A stretch of 64,000 bases of DNA, taken from Acinetobacter lactucae. GTDB taxonomy: Bacteria; Pseudomonadota; Gammaproteobacteria; Pseudomonadales; Moraxellaceae. Shown in pieces: positions 28,217 through 37,723 of this stretch (position 1 is its first letter; every line of letters starts with the position of its first letter). The translations under genes and the position numbers were made by a program. The stretch spans positions 109,515-173,514 of the forward strand of contig NZ_LRPE01000013.1 in assembly GCF_001605885.1 (NCBI RefSeq), read 5' to 3'. Below the pieces are notes generated by a model, which had not been told where the DNA came from, made no database searches, and saw only the letters and a program-made list of their open reading frames with translations.

Positions 28217-28390
28217 CAAGGTCGCAGCAACCGAATACTTCCTTTGCACGGCATCCGCAAAATTGTTTCGGTGACCTTTCATTACGACGCTTTTCTTCCT
28301 TCGGATTAGGTTTTGTTAGCAGCCGAAACCCTTGATGAAGCTTTTGACCGACGATTCTCTCATCACTCGAATCGTCGGTTTTTATTTTTT
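28217..28390 (+). ncRNA. Candidate small RNA with strong intrinsic terminator
   Basis: No credible protein is encoded here, but the DNA folds well on the plus strand. Helix 1: ACCGAA 28230-28235 with TTCGGT 28267-28272, extended by GGTC 28220-28223 with GACC 28273-28276 (6-base bulge) and topped by TTTGC/GCAAA (28243-28247/28257-28261). Helix 2: TTCAT 28278-28282 with ATGAA 28335-28339, containing TTCGG/CCGAA (28300-28304/28323-28327). Then a terminator hairpin with a T-rich tail. A TATATA at 28205-28210 would place the start near 28217; the -35 is weak. Not similar to 6S, SRP, RNase P or tmRNA as far as I can judge. Confidence 0.55.
28346..28390 (+). terminator. Intrinsic terminator of the candidate small RNA
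   Basis: ACCGACGATT (28347-28356) pairs with AATCGTCGGT (28370-28379), followed by TTTTTATTTTTT. A strong, standard terminator with no protein gene directly upstream on the plus strand, which is the main argument for a small RNA. Confidence 0.8.
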
Positions 28391-28492
28391 AGCACTTTCA
28401 TTTATTTTACGTTCAACATACACAATCGTGCTTTCATGGCTATAAAGGCTATGCGTATACTTTTTGTACCATAAAAATATGATTTAAATAAT

Positions 28493-28870
28493 ATGAACAA
28501 CATTGCCTATTTTGAAATCCAGTCTTCAAACCCTGCCTGCGATGCGCAGTTTTACCAAGCTGTGTTCGGCTGGCAATTTAAACTCGATGAAAGCTTACCG
28601 ATTGAATATTACCGCATAGAGACACCTTCAATGATGGGAGGACTATTAAAACGCCCTGCTCAAACACCTCCAATGGAATATGGCACCAATGCATTTACCT
28701 GTTCGATTCAGGTGGAAAACTTTGATGACATAGCTGCAAAAATTTTAGCGCAAGGCGGTATTGTCGCAATGGATAAATTCGCGATTCCGGGCCGCGCTTG
28801 GCATGGTTATTTTGTCGACTTAGACCATAACGTTTTTGGTATTTTCCAAATCGATGAAAATGCAGCTTAA
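28493..28870 (+). CDS. VOC-family (glyoxalase-like) protein
   Basis: 125 aa. One beta-alpha-beta-beta-beta pair: IAYFEIQSSNPACDAQFYQAVFGWQF at the N-terminus and IAAKILAQGGIVAMDKFAIPGRAWHGYFVDLDHNVFGIFQID at the C-terminus, the standard layout of small VOC proteins that dimerise. Typical metal ligands (His/Glu) are only partly present, so it could be a metal-dependent enzyme or a ligand-binding protein; no substrate can be given. Monocistronic. Confidence 0.82.
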   Translation: MNNIAYFEIQSSNPACDAQFYQAVFGWQFKLDESLPIEYYRIETPSMMGGLLKRPAQTPPMEYGTNAFTCSIQVENFDDIAAKILAQGGIVAMDKFAIPGRAWHGYFVDLDHNVFGIFQIDENAA

Positions 28871-28906
28871 AGCTTTTATTTTACGACTCTATTTATTTTT
28901 TAATGT

Positions 28907-28936
28907 ATAGCCACCGCCTTTTTATCGGTGGCTATT
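28907..28936. terminator. Possible terminator between convergent VOC and OsmC genes
   Basis: ATAGCCACCG/CGGTGGCTAT perfect 10-bp stem between the two convergent stops. The T run is poor on both strands. Confidence 0.4.
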
Positions 28937-28945
28937 TCATATTAA

Positions 28946-29419
28946 TTATTCAGCAAAGCTAAAACTCGCTTCACATGTAATTGGAAAATTCACCGAATTG
29001 GCAATCATACATTCATGATGTGCTTCTTCATGCAATTTTGCTGCAAGTTCTTGGTCAGCACCTTCTTCTAAAACAACTTCTGGTCTTAAAATAATTTGAG
29101 TAAAGTGACCATGTTTAACTGGATCTGCATCTTCCATAAAACCAAGTGCTTTATCGACATAACTCAGCACGTGAATATGATTGACTGCACATAGGTGCAA
29201 ATACCAAAGCTTATGACAAGCTGAAGCTGATGCAACCAATAAATCTTCTGGGTTCCATCTGGTCACATCCCCTAAATAGGCTGGGTCTGATGAACCTTGA
29301 ATAGTGGCCTTTTGAGGATGCTGAATACTAAAGTCTCGTTTATATGAACGATAAGATGAAGTGCCTGTTCCAGTATTGCCTTCCCACTGTATTTTTACTT
29401 GGTATTTATGAATAGCCAT
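28946..29419 (-). CDS. OsmC-family peroxiredoxin-like protein
   Basis: 157 aa from the ATG at 29419 (MAIHKYQVKIQWEGN); the upstream Met at 29437 lacks support. The two redox Cys of the family are present: ASASACHKLWYLHLC on the central helix and HHECMIANSVNFPI later. Substrates are organic hydroperoxides with thiol turnover. The AYLGDVTRWNPEDLLVAS region is also conserved. It belongs to the OsmC/Ohr superfamily, closer to the generic OsmC-like branch. Single gene. Confidence 0.88.
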   Translation of the reverse strand: MAIHKYQVKIQWEGNTGTGTSSYRSYKRDFSIQHPQKATIQGSSDPAYLGDVTRWNPEDLLVASASACHKLWYLHLCAVNHIHVLSYVDKALGFMEDADPVKHGHFTQIILRPEVVLEEGADQELAAKLHEEAHHECMIANSVNFPITCEASFSFAE

Positions 29420-29583
29420 TTTGTTCTCAAAGTTCATGGTTTAAGTCGATAGTAACAAAGCAAACTTTAAAGTGAAAAATTTAATTTAAGTTTCAACTTA
29501 GGCTTAAATAACGAGCACTTTAAAATGTCTTGATAAAATCTCCTGCCAATTTATGCTAACGTATCTGTGTTTATTTTGGCTTG

Positions 29584-30852
29584 ATGTCTGTTTCTATGTC
29601 CGTACATTTTTTACATACTTCTGACTGGCATTTGGGGCAGTTTTTTTATAATCATTCACGCCACTACGAACACCAACAATTTTTAAGCTGGTTACTCACT
29701 CAAATTCAAGAAAAACAACCGCATGCTCTGCTCATTGCCGGCGATATTTTTGATGTCATTAACCCGGGCTCTCAAGCACAAAAACAACTTTACCAATTTT
29801 TAGCAGATGCGCATCGTATTGCGCCGCACATGCAAACACTCATGATTGCCGGTAATCACGACTCAGGCTACCGTATTGAACAGGTCGAGCCACTATTAGA
29901 AAAATATAATGCAAAAACCGTGGGCGTGGTTCGCTGGAATGAGGATAAAACTCTAGATCTCGATCGACTACTTTTACCTATCTATAATCAAAATCAAGAT
30001 ATTGTGGCGTGGTGTCTTGCCCTGCCTTTTTTACGTTCAGCCGAAATTACGGGCTTTAATGAACATACCACCAACAGCAAAAATGCGATTGCCTATTTAC
30101 ATCAGCAACTGATTGCCGAAGCAAAACGTCGTAAAACACCAGACCAAGCGCTGATTTTGATGTCGCATGCCCACATGCAAGGTGGAGAAACATCTGACTC
30201 TGAACGCCCAATTATTATTGGTAATGAAGAGGCACTTTCGACGACTTTATTTGAAGATGCTGTCGACTATGTCGCTTTAGGGCACTTACATAAACCACAA
30301 AAAGTGGGTCAGCCGCACATTCGTTATAGTGGCTCGCCAATTCCGCTTTCTTTCAGCGAAATTAACTATAAGCACCAAGTAGTTGAAGTCAAAGTTGATC
30401 CGACTCAAGACACAGACAGCCGTTTGCAATTTGACGCTGTCGAAATTCCACGTTGTATACAGTTGCACCGCATTCGTGGTGAGTTAAATGAAGTGCTACA
30501 ACAACTCAAAGCCTTGCCAAACGGCGTGATTGAAAATATTGACCACCGTGAATATGTCGATATTGAATATTATAGCTTAACGCCGCCGCAGCCCAATTTA
30601 CGTCAGCAGTTTGAAGCAGCCCTACCACCTGACCGCTATCGTTTAGTGCGTATTTCTCGTCAATATGTGAATAAAGACTCGATCGACTCAAATACTACTC
30701 AGCAAATCGCCCTTGAACCACCAACACCAGAAAAACTCTTTCAAAATATCTGGGAAAAACAAGGTTACAGCGCCGATGATGCGGTCTTAAAAGATTTTCT
30801 AAGTCTAGTACAAGAAGCACAAAAACATCTTGAAAATGATGCAACACCTTAA
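29584..30852 (+). CDS. sbcD: Nuclease SbcCD subunit D (Mre11-like)
   Basis: 422 aa. A metallophosphoesterase with all motifs: HTSDWHLGQ, GDIFDV, GNHDSG, SHAHMQGG and ALGHLHKPQ, followed by a capping domain. With SbcC it cuts hairpins and protein-blocked DNA ends. ATG 29584 or 29596 are both possible; a TTG directly before is also in frame, and none has a good ribosome binding site. sbcC follows after 9 bases (operon). Confidence 0.95.
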   Translation: MSVSMSVHFLHTSDWHLGQFFYNHSRHYEHQQFLSWLLTQIQEKQPHALLIAGDIFDVINPGSQAQKQLYQFLADAHRIAPHMQTLMIAGNHDSGYRIEQVEPLLEKYNAKTVGVVRWNEDKTLDLDRLLLPIYNQNQDIVAWCLALPFLRSAEITGFNEHTTNSKNAIAYLHQQLIAEAKRRKTPDQALILMSHAHMQGGETSDSERPIIIGNEEALSTTLFEDAVDYVALGHLHKPQKVGQPHIRYSGSPIPLSFSEINYKHQVVEVKVDPTQDTDSRLQFDAVEIPRCIQLHRIRGELNEVLQQLKALPNGVIENIDHREYVDIEYYSLTPPQPNLRQQFEAALPPDRYRLVRISRQYVNKDSIDSNTTQQIALEPPTPEKLFQNIWEKQGYSADDAVLKDFLSLVQEAQKHLENDATP

Positions 30853-30861
30853 GGATATGTC

Positions 30862-33800
30862 ATGAAAATTTTATCCATTCGAATAAAAAATCTGGCATCT
30901 CTTTCTGATGAACACTTTATTGATTTTGAAAGCGCGCCTCTCGCCCATGCAGGTCTGATTGCGATTGTGGGAAAAACTGGTGCTGGTAAATCGACTATTT
31001 TAGACGCCATGTGTCTGGCTTTGTTTAATCGGGTTCCTCGTCTAAAAGACAGTGATGGCAAATTAAAAGATGTTGATGGTTCCGAGTTACTGACCAATTC
31101 ACCTTTAACTGTCTTACGCCGTGGTACAGGCCATGGTTTTGCTGAGCTTTGCTTTGTCGCACAAGATCAAAAACGCTATTTGGCACGCTGGGAAATTAAA
31201 CGGGCACGTGAAAACCCAAATGGTAAATTACAAAGCGTACAACGCCACTTAAAATGCCTGACCGATGGCGTGGTGCTTGCCGACAAAGCCAAAGCGGTTG
31301 ATGAAAAAGTTAAACAAATTACCCAGCTTTCTTTTGAACAGTTTACTCGTGCGGTATTACTTGCCCAATCCGAAGTGACCGCATTTTTAAAAGCACGAGA
31401 TAGCGAACGCGGTGAGTTACTCGAGTACCTGACCAACTCCAGCATTTTCGCCAAAATCGGTGAACTGGCTTTTCGTAAAACAGCAGATATTGCAAAACAG
31501 CGTAAACAGCTTGAAGAGTTCTTAGGCCACATTGAAATTTTGTCTGATGAAGAGATTACGGCTTTTACTACGCAATATCAGCAAGCTGAACAAAATCATC
31601 AACAGTTAGAACAGCAAAAAAATATCTTAGACAAACAGCAACAATGGTTTGAGCGTAAGGCGAAACTTGAGCAAGAAGTTCAAGCTAAACAACAACAGTT
31701 TCAAACCCAGCAAAATCATCATCAACAATTGGCTGGTGAACGTGAGCAATTAAAACGATTTGAAGTTTTCTCTGAAATACGCCCACAAGCTTTTCAGCAA
31801 GCTCAAAATTTACAAACGCTACAACAGCTTGAACCGCAAATTCAGCAAGCTCAAACCAAGTTTAATGAGTTGGTGCAAGTTTTTGAAACGGGACAAAAAC
31901 AATATCAACTTGCAGAACAAGAGCTCAAACAAACCCTCGATTTTGAGCAACAGCATCAACAAGCTTTAAATCAAGTTCGACAGTCCATTCAAGAACGTGC
32001 TTTTATTGCTGATGAATATAAAAAGTGCAAAGAAAAAAGAAACGTACTTGAGCAAAAACTTAGTCCACTGCACCAGCACCAAAACACTGTGCAACAGCAC
32101 ATTGCGCAGCTTGAGCAGAACCAAATTCATCTGCAACAACAGCTTACCCAAACTCAGCAATATGCTGTATTGGACAAAGGCCTTTCAGCGCATCTGCATC
32201 AGCTCGGACAATTTATTCAAAATTACCAAGCGATTGAACAACAACTCGGAAACCCTACCCTTGCCCGCCAAAAGCTAGCGGAAGATAAAAGTGAACTTGA
32301 ACAACTGACAGCTTCACTCGGCACAGTTGAACAAATTGAGTTAAAGCTTGAACAGCAACGTAAAGACAAAGAACAAAAGCTCGCTCAAATCACTCAGCTA
32401 GATCTGACTCAACAGAAAGTTAAAATTTATCATGAGTTATATGCTGAGCTTCAGCAATTCACTGAAAAACAAACTCAAGTCTCAGCCCAAGAACAGCAGC
32501 TTAAAACCGTTTGCCCGTCCACAGAGCAAGAGTACCAAACAGCAAAAACTGAACGTGAAAAGTTACAGCACATCCTGCAACAGCAGCGCTTATTACATAC
32601 TGAAAATATTGAACAGTTACGAGCGAATCTTAAAGAAGGTGAAGCTTGTTTAGTGTGCGGAAGTACACATCACCCCTATCGTGTTGATGACAGTGCAGTC
32701 TCCAAGGCGTTGTTCGACTTGCAGCAACAACAAGAGCAGCAAGCTATTGTACTCGAGCAAACTAAATTTAATGCGTGGCAAACCCAACAGCATGCCCTCA
32801 CCCAGTATCGTGCCGAGCTTGAGCAAGTTCAGAAATATCTAGCTCAACTTCAAACAAAACAATCAAGCCTGCAACAAGAGCTTGAGCAAGCGTTTAACCT
32901 CAATCAGTTAAATATTGAGCTTAATCAAGCCCCTGAAAAAATCTTGCAAACACTTAATGAACTCAGACAAGCCACACAAACTGCCGTAAGTTCATTTGAC
33001 TCAGAAAACTTACGTTTAACCCAAGCGATTAAACAGCACAATCAACTGGTTCAATCTATTCAACGCAATGAAAGCTTGCTTAATACAGCACAGCAATGGC
33101 AACAACAAGTTCAACATATTGTCGAGTGTTTATCGGAAACCGAACAGCACGCATGGCAGCAAGCAAGTAGCCAAACAGCTAAGCAGACTTGGGCTATTCT
33201 TGATGCACGCGCCAAGCAACTTGAGCAACAAGAACAGCTTGCACAGCGTTTTGAACAGCAGCAACAAGACCTTAAAATGTTGACTGCCAACCTTGAACAA
33301 ATGGCGAAGCAAATTGATGAGATTGACCAAAATCTCAAAGAGATTACGCTTAAAGGCCAACAAAATAATGAAAAAGCAGTGTCACTCATTCAGCAAATGA
33401 CGGGCCGCGCTGATATTAAACCGCATGAATGGTTAATTGAGCATGACACTAAACGTCAGCAACAACAAACGGCGTATCACGAGGCTAAACAACGTTTTGA
33501 ACAAACCAGACAGTACTTTGAGCAGCAAAAACAAGCACTCGATCAGCTCAAGCATCAACATCAACACACTGCACAACATCAGCAGCAGATTGATGAACAA
33601 ATTCAAAACTGGTTAAAAGCCCATACTGATTTTGAGCCACATGATCTTACGGCGCTCATGCAGATCAATTCAGCCCAAGAGCAAGACATTCGTAACCGTC
33701 TTAATCATGCCGAGCGTTTATTAAGTGAAGCCTCTTCTGCCCTTAAAACCATGCAAGAGCAATTGAGTGAGCACTTACAAACTCAGCCAGATATTGAGCA

Positions 33801-34458
33801 TGAAAAGCTCGTTAGTCTCATTCAAGACAATATTGCAGAGCTTAAAGCACAACTTGAAGTACGTGATCGACTGAAGCTTAAGCTTGAAGTACATCAGCAA
33901 AACCTTGCGAAGCAGCAACAATATGCAGAGCAAATTCAAAATATTCAGCAAGAAGAACATCGCTGGAGCAAAATTTCAGGTCTGATTGGTGATGCCAAAG
34001 GAAAAGAGTTCCGCGACTACGCCCAGCAATATCATTTAGATATTTTAGTTGAACATGCCAATCAGCAACTGGCGATGCTGTCTCAGCGCTATACACTAAA
34101 ACGTCTAGATCAGTCTTTAAGCCTTGCCATCATTGACCACGATATGGATGGAGAAACTCGCTCCGTTGCATCTTTGTCTGGCGGTGAGTCATTCTTAACT
34201 GCCCTTGCTTTGTCGTTAGCCATCGCGAATATGGCTTCAGGCTCAATGAAAATTGAATCACTGTTTATTGATGAAGGCTTTGGTACTTTGGATGCCTCTT
34301 CTTTGCATATGGTCATGAATGCTTTAGACCAATTGCAAAATCAGGGACGTCAGGTCATTCTCATCTCACACATTCAAGAAATGCATGAGCGTATTCCTGT
34401 ACAAATTCAGGTAAAACCACTCGGCGCGGGCGCAAGTACCATTGAAGTAGTAGGTTAA
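30862..34458 (+). CDS. sbcC: Nuclease SbcCD subunit C (Rad50-like ATPase)
   Basis: 1198 aa. Walker A in GKTGAGKSTILDAM near residue 40, two very long glutamine-rich coiled coils meeting at a zinc-hook CxxC (Cys596-Cys599 in CLVCGSTHHP), and C-terminal signature SLSGGESFLTALALSLAIA and Walker B SLFIDEGFGTLD. It forms the ATP-driven clamp of the SbcCD hairpin nuclease. Coiled-coil Gln richness is extreme and composition-driven. Followed by a strong terminator. Confidence 0.96.
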   Translation: MKILSIRIKNLASLSDEHFIDFESAPLAHAGLIAIVGKTGAGKSTILDAMCLALFNRVPRLKDSDGKLKDVDGSELLTNSPLTVLRRGTGHGFAELCFVAQDQKRYLARWEIKRARENPNGKLQSVQRHLKCLTDGVVLADKAKAVDEKVKQITQLSFEQFTRAVLLAQSEVTAFLKARDSERGELLEYLTNSSIFAKIGELAFRKTADIAKQRKQLEEFLGHIEILSDEEITAFTTQYQQAEQNHQQLEQQKNILDKQQQWFERKAKLEQEVQAKQQQFQTQQNHHQQLAGEREQLKRFEVFSEIRPQAFQQAQNLQTLQQLEPQIQQAQTKFNELVQVFETGQKQYQLAEQELKQTLDFEQQHQQALNQVRQSIQERAFIADEYKKCKEKRNVLEQKLSPLHQHQNTVQQHIAQLEQNQIHLQQQLTQTQQYAVLDKGLSAHLHQLGQFIQNYQAIEQQLGNPTLARQKLAEDKSELEQLTASLGTVEQIELKLEQQRKDKEQKLAQITQLDLTQQKVKIYHELYAELQQFTEKQTQVSAQEQQLKTVCPSTEQEYQTAKTEREKLQHILQQQRLLHTENIEQLRANLKEGEACLVCGSTHHPYRVDDSAVSKALFDLQQQQEQQAIVLEQTKFNAWQTQQHALTQYRAELEQVQKYLAQLQTKQSSLQQELEQAFNLNQLNIELNQAPEKILQTLNELRQATQTAVSSFDSENLRLTQAIKQHNQLVQSIQRNESLLNTAQQWQQQVQHIVECLSETEQHAWQQASSQTAKQTWAILDARAKQLEQQEQLAQRFEQQQQDLKMLTANLEQMAKQIDEIDQNLKEITLKGQQNNEKAVSLIQQMTGRADIKPHEWLIEHDTKRQQQQTAYHEAKQRFEQTRQYFEQQKQALDQLKHQHQHTAQHQQQIDEQIQNWLKAHTDFEPHDLTALMQINSAQEQDIRNRLNHAERLLSEASSALKTMQEQLSEHLQTQPDIEHEKLVSLIQDNIAELKAQLEVRDRLKLKLEVHQQNLAKQQQYAEQIQNIQQEEHRWSKISGLIGDAKGKEFRDYAQQYHLDILVEHANQQLAMLSQRYTLKRLDQSLSLAIIDHDMDGETRSVASLSGGESFLTALALSLAIANMASGSMKIESLFIDEGFGTLDASSLHMVMNALDQLQNQGRQVILISHIQEMHERIPVQIQVKPLGAGASTIEVVG

Positions 34459-34462
34459 AACT

Positions 34463-34494
34463 AAAAAGCCCCGACATCCTGTCGGGGCTTTTTT
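34463..34494 (+). terminator. Terminator of sbcDC
   Basis: AAAAGCCCCGAC...GTCGGGGCTTTT, perfect 12-bp stem with T tail directly after the sbcC stop. Confidence 0.92.
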
Positions 34495-34658
34495 AGATTC
34501 TGCGTTGGTATAACTCCTGTCGTACCTGTATGCATCCATTCATCACTGTTTATTGTTATTCTTAGAAACATCCTGTTTCCTGATGAATTCATAGTACGAA
34601 AAAAGCGTCGTCTACCATAGCCGCAAAAGGCCGCAATTTCTGTAAGATAAAGCTTACA

Positions 34659-35351
34659 TCAACCTTTTTGCGAATAGTCTCTAGCACCAAACAATGCCGT
34701 TCCTACACGAACCATCGTTGAACCAGCTGCAATTGCAGCTTCTAAATCACTCGACATTCCCATACTTAAAGTATCCCAATCTTCTGGGTGGGCATGCTTT
34801 TCTTTCACCGCATCAAACAAGGCTTTAGCATCTGCAAAAGCGGCAGTATTGTCAGGGGCTGGAATAACCATTAAACCGCGTAATTTGATTTTTGGTAATT
34901 GACTCATTTGGGCAACCAGCTCGGTAACTTCATCTGGTGCACAACCATCTTTACTGTCTTGCCCATCAATATTCACTTGCAAACAAATATTCAGAGCAGG
35001 TTGATCATCGCCACGTTGGTTAGATAGCCGCTCGGCAATAATTAAACGATCTACACCATGTACCCAATCAAATTTCTCAGCCAAATGTTTAGTCTTATTA
35101 CGTTGAACATGACCAATAAAATGCCATTCAATTTCCAAATCCTGTAAAGCTTCAATTTTATCTAAAGCTTCTTGCAAATAGTTTTCGCCAAATGCTCTTT
35201 GCCCTGCTGCATACATTTCACGCAAACTTTCACTTGGATGTGTTTTCGATACGGCTAAAAGTTGTACGGTTTCAGGCGCACGTTGAGCATTCTCACAAGC
35301 AACTTTGATTTGCTGTAATACGTGCTGTCGCGCATCTTGCAGGTAATTCAT
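34659..35351 (-). CDS. yggS: YggS-family PLP homeostasis protein
   Basis: 230 aa from ATG 35351 (MNYLQDARQHV), the usual start; GTG/TTG-type longer starts to 35372 are weaker. It has the LLAVSKTHP motif with the PLP-binding Lys near residue 35, FGENYLQEALDK, WHFIGHVQRNK and GLMVIP and a SMGMSSDLEAAIAAGSTMVRVG phosphate-site end. It carries PLP and buffers its supply; no catalysis is established. Divergent from pilT, an arrangement conserved in pseudomonads and Acinetobacter. Confidence 0.95.
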   Translation of the reverse strand: MNYLQDARQHVLQQIKVACENAQRAPETVQLLAVSKTHPSESLREMYAAGQRAFGENYLQEALDKIEALQDLEIEWHFIGHVQRNKTKHLAEKFDWVHGVDRLIIAERLSNQRGDDQPALNICLQVNIDGQDSKDGCAPDEVTELVAQMSQLPKIKLRGLMVIPAPDNTAAFADAKALFDAVKEKHAHPEDWDTLSMGMSSDLEAAIAAGSTMVRVGTALFGARDYSQKG

Positions 35352-35477
35352 TGACAAGGTTCTCATTTTCAAAAAACTTTTTTGCTTTTCACCTAAAGCG
35401 AGGTGTTGGTAAGCCTCGGTGAAAGCCGTATATTATTCTACAAAATAATGACATATTTTGATTTACTTGGGGAAATT

Positions 35478-36515
35478 ATGGATATTACAGAGCTACTCGC
35501 CTTCTCTGTGAAAAATGGCGCGTCCGATTTACATTTGTCTGCTGGCATGCCACCAATGATTCGCGTTGATGGTGAGGTCCGTCGCATTAACTTACCTGCT
35601 CTAGATCATAAAGATGTTCACCGTCTGGTCTACGACATCATGAATGATAAACAGCGTCGTGACTACGAAGAAAAACTCGAAACCGACTTTTCTTTTGAAG
35701 TACCCAACGTTGCACGTTTCCGTGTTAACGCATTTAACCAAAACCGTGGTGCCGGTGCAGTGTTTCGTACTATTCCTTCCAAAGTACTCACCATGGAAGA
35801 TTTAGGCCTAGGTCAAATCTTTAAAGATATTTGTGACTATCCACGCGGCATTGTACTGGTGACAGGTCCAACAGGTTCAGGTAAATCGACCACACTTGCA
35901 GCGATGATGGACTATATTAATGAAAACCGTTATGACCATATTTTAACAGTTGAAGACCCTATCGAATTTGTACATCAGTCAAAGAAATGCCTGATTAACC
36001 AACGTGAAGTACACCGTGATACACATGGCTTTAATGAAGCGCTACGTTCAGCACTGCGTGAAGACCCAGATATTATTTTGGTCGGTGAGATGCGTGACCT
36101 TGAGACTATTCGTTTAGCGCTTACTGCTGCCGAAACAGGCCATTTAGTGTTTGGTACGCTCCATACCACTTCTGCTGCAAAAACCATTGACCGTGTGATT
36201 GACGTATTCCCAGCCGAAGAAAAAGACATGGTTCGTGCCATGCTGTCTGAATCTTTACAGGCTGTTATTTCACAAACCTTGCTTAAAAAGAATGGCGGTG
36301 GCCGTGTCGCAGCTCATGAAATCATGATTGGTATTCCTGCCATTCGTAACTTAATTCGTGAAAACAAAGTCGCGCAAATGTACTCAGCTATTCAGACAGG
36401 CGCAAATCATGGCATGACCACCCTCGACCAAAGCTTAAAAGGTTTAGTCGCTCGCGGTGTAATCAGCCCGCAAACGGCTCGTACTGCTGCTAAACAGCCT
36501 GAATCATTCCTATAA
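35478..36515 (+). CDS. pilT: Type IV pilus retraction ATPase
   Basis: 345 aa from ATG 35478 (MDITELLAFSVKNGASDLHL), preceded by GGGG; in-frame sequence upstream is not conserved. PAS-like N-domain, Walker A GPTGSGKST, Asp box, Walker B DIILVGEMRDLETIRLALTAAETGHLVFGTLHT with the His box. It powers pilus retraction for twitching motility and DNA uptake. pilU follows after 20 bases. Confidence 0.97.
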   Translation: MDITELLAFSVKNGASDLHLSAGMPPMIRVDGEVRRINLPALDHKDVHRLVYDIMNDKQRRDYEEKLETDFSFEVPNVARFRVNAFNQNRGAGAVFRTIPSKVLTMEDLGLGQIFKDICDYPRGIVLVTGPTGSGKSTTLAAMMDYINENRYDHILTVEDPIEFVHQSKKCLINQREVHRDTHGFNEALRSALREDPDIILVGEMRDLETIRLALTAAETGHLVFGTLHTTSAAKTIDRVIDVFPAEEKDMVRAMLSESLQAVISQTLLKKNGGGRVAAHEIMIGIPAIRNLIRENKVAQMYSAIQTGANHGMTTLDQSLKGLVARGVISPQTARTAAKQPESFL

Positions 36516-36535
36516 AAAATAATTAGAGAATAAAT

Positions 36536-37654
36536 ATGGATTTTAATGACCTACTCAACCTGATGGTTGAAAAAAAATCATCCGACCTCTTTATTACAGA
36601 TGGCGTTGCACCATCGATGAAGATTAACGGGCAAATTGTTCCAATTTCAAAAAATAGTCTTTCAGGCGAAATTATTGGTCAACTGTTACATTCCATCATG
36701 AGTGAAAAACAACGCAAAGAATTTGCTGAGACTCGTGAATGTAACTTTGCCATTATGAACCGAGATAAATCTGCCCGTTTTCGTGTAAGTGCTTTTCAGC
36801 AACGTGACATGCCGGGCATGGTATTACGTCGAATTGAAACTAAAATTCCTTCAATTGATGACTTACAACTACCGCCTGTACTTAAAGATTTATCGATGAC
36901 CAAACGCGGTATCATTATTTTTGTAGGCGCAACAGGTACAGGTAAATCGACCTCATTGGCTTCAATGATTAGCTATCGGAACCATAACTCTAAAGGTCAC
37001 ATCATTACCATTGAAGACCCTATCGAGTTTATTCATGAACACGCTGGCTGCATTATTACCCAACGTGAAGTCGGGATCGATACAGACTCATTCGAAATTG
37101 CCTTAAAGAATACTTTGCGACAAGCACCCGATGTAATCTTGATTGGTGAGATTCGTTCTCGTGAAGTAATGGACTACGCAATTGGCTTTGCTGAAACAGG
37201 TCACCTTGTATTAGCCACAATGCACGCCAACAACGCTAACCAAGCACTTGATCGTATTATTCACTTCTTTGAAAGTGATCGTCACAGCCAGCTCTACATG
37301 GACCTATCACTTAACTTAAAGGCCATGATTGCACAGCAACTTATTCCAACACCTGATGGTAATTCGCGCCGTGCAGCGATTGAGATTCTCATTAACTCAC
37401 CATTAATTTCAGACTATATTCGTAAAGGCGAAATTCATGAAATTAAAGATTTAATGAAACGCTCACGTGAACTCGGTATGCAAACTTTTGACCAAGCGCT
37501 GTTTGATCTTTATAAGTCAGGCCAAATTACCTACAAAGATGCATTAAAACATGCCGATTCACCAAACGATTTACGTTTAACAATTAAGCTTGCCGAAGAA
37601 GGTCCTGATCAAATTGCAGGCACAAATCAGCATTTAACCTTCGACAGACAGTAA
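36536..37654 (+). CDS. pilU: PilT-like accessory retraction ATPase
   Basis: 372 aa. Same fold as PilT with GATGTGKSTS Walker A, IEDPIEFIHEHAGCIITQREVG Asp box and DVILIGEIRSREVMDYAIGFAETGHLVLATMHANN. The C-terminal extension with GPDQIAGTNQHLTFDRQ is typical of PilU. It works with PilT in retraction against load. Ends at a shared terminator with fur. Confidence 0.95.
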   Translation: MDFNDLLNLMVEKKSSDLFITDGVAPSMKINGQIVPISKNSLSGEIIGQLLHSIMSEKQRKEFAETRECNFAIMNRDKSARFRVSAFQQRDMPGMVLRRIETKIPSIDDLQLPPVLKDLSMTKRGIIIFVGATGTGKSTSLASMISYRNHNSKGHIITIEDPIEFIHEHAGCIITQREVGIDTDSFEIALKNTLRQAPDVILIGEIRSREVMDYAIGFAETGHLVLATMHANNANQALDRIIHFFESDRHSQLYMDLSLNLKAMIAQQLIPTPDGNSRRAAIEILINSPLISDYIRKGEIHEIKDLMKRSRELGMQTFDQALFDLYKSGQITYKDALKHADSPNDLRLTIKLAEEGPDQIAGTNQHLTFDRQ

Positions 37655-37663
37655 TTTCTTCAT

Positions 37664-37698
37664 AAAAAAAGGAAGGTTAAACGTAACCTTCCTTTTTT
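37664..37698. terminator. Bidirectional terminator between pilU and fur
   Basis: AAAAGGAAGGTTA...TAACCTTCCTTTT, near-perfect stem with A and T runs on both sides between convergent genes. Confidence 0.9.
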
Positions 37699-37723
37699 AT
37701 TTGTTTTCTTTGTGTGAAAACGA

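Noticed and set aside
28105..28335. 76-codon plus-strand ORF
   Set aside because: It lies over the candidate small RNA, has no ribosome binding site, and has a Phe-rich non-protein-like N-terminus; helices and terminator explain the region better.
33111..33389. Cys- and Ser-rich minus-strand ORF within sbcC
   Set aside because: A shadow of the Gln-rich coiled-coil coding in sbcC; no independent support.
35403..35477. Longer PilT start upstream of 35478
   Set aside because: The extra 25 codons do not resemble PilT and lie in the divergent promoter region with yggS.
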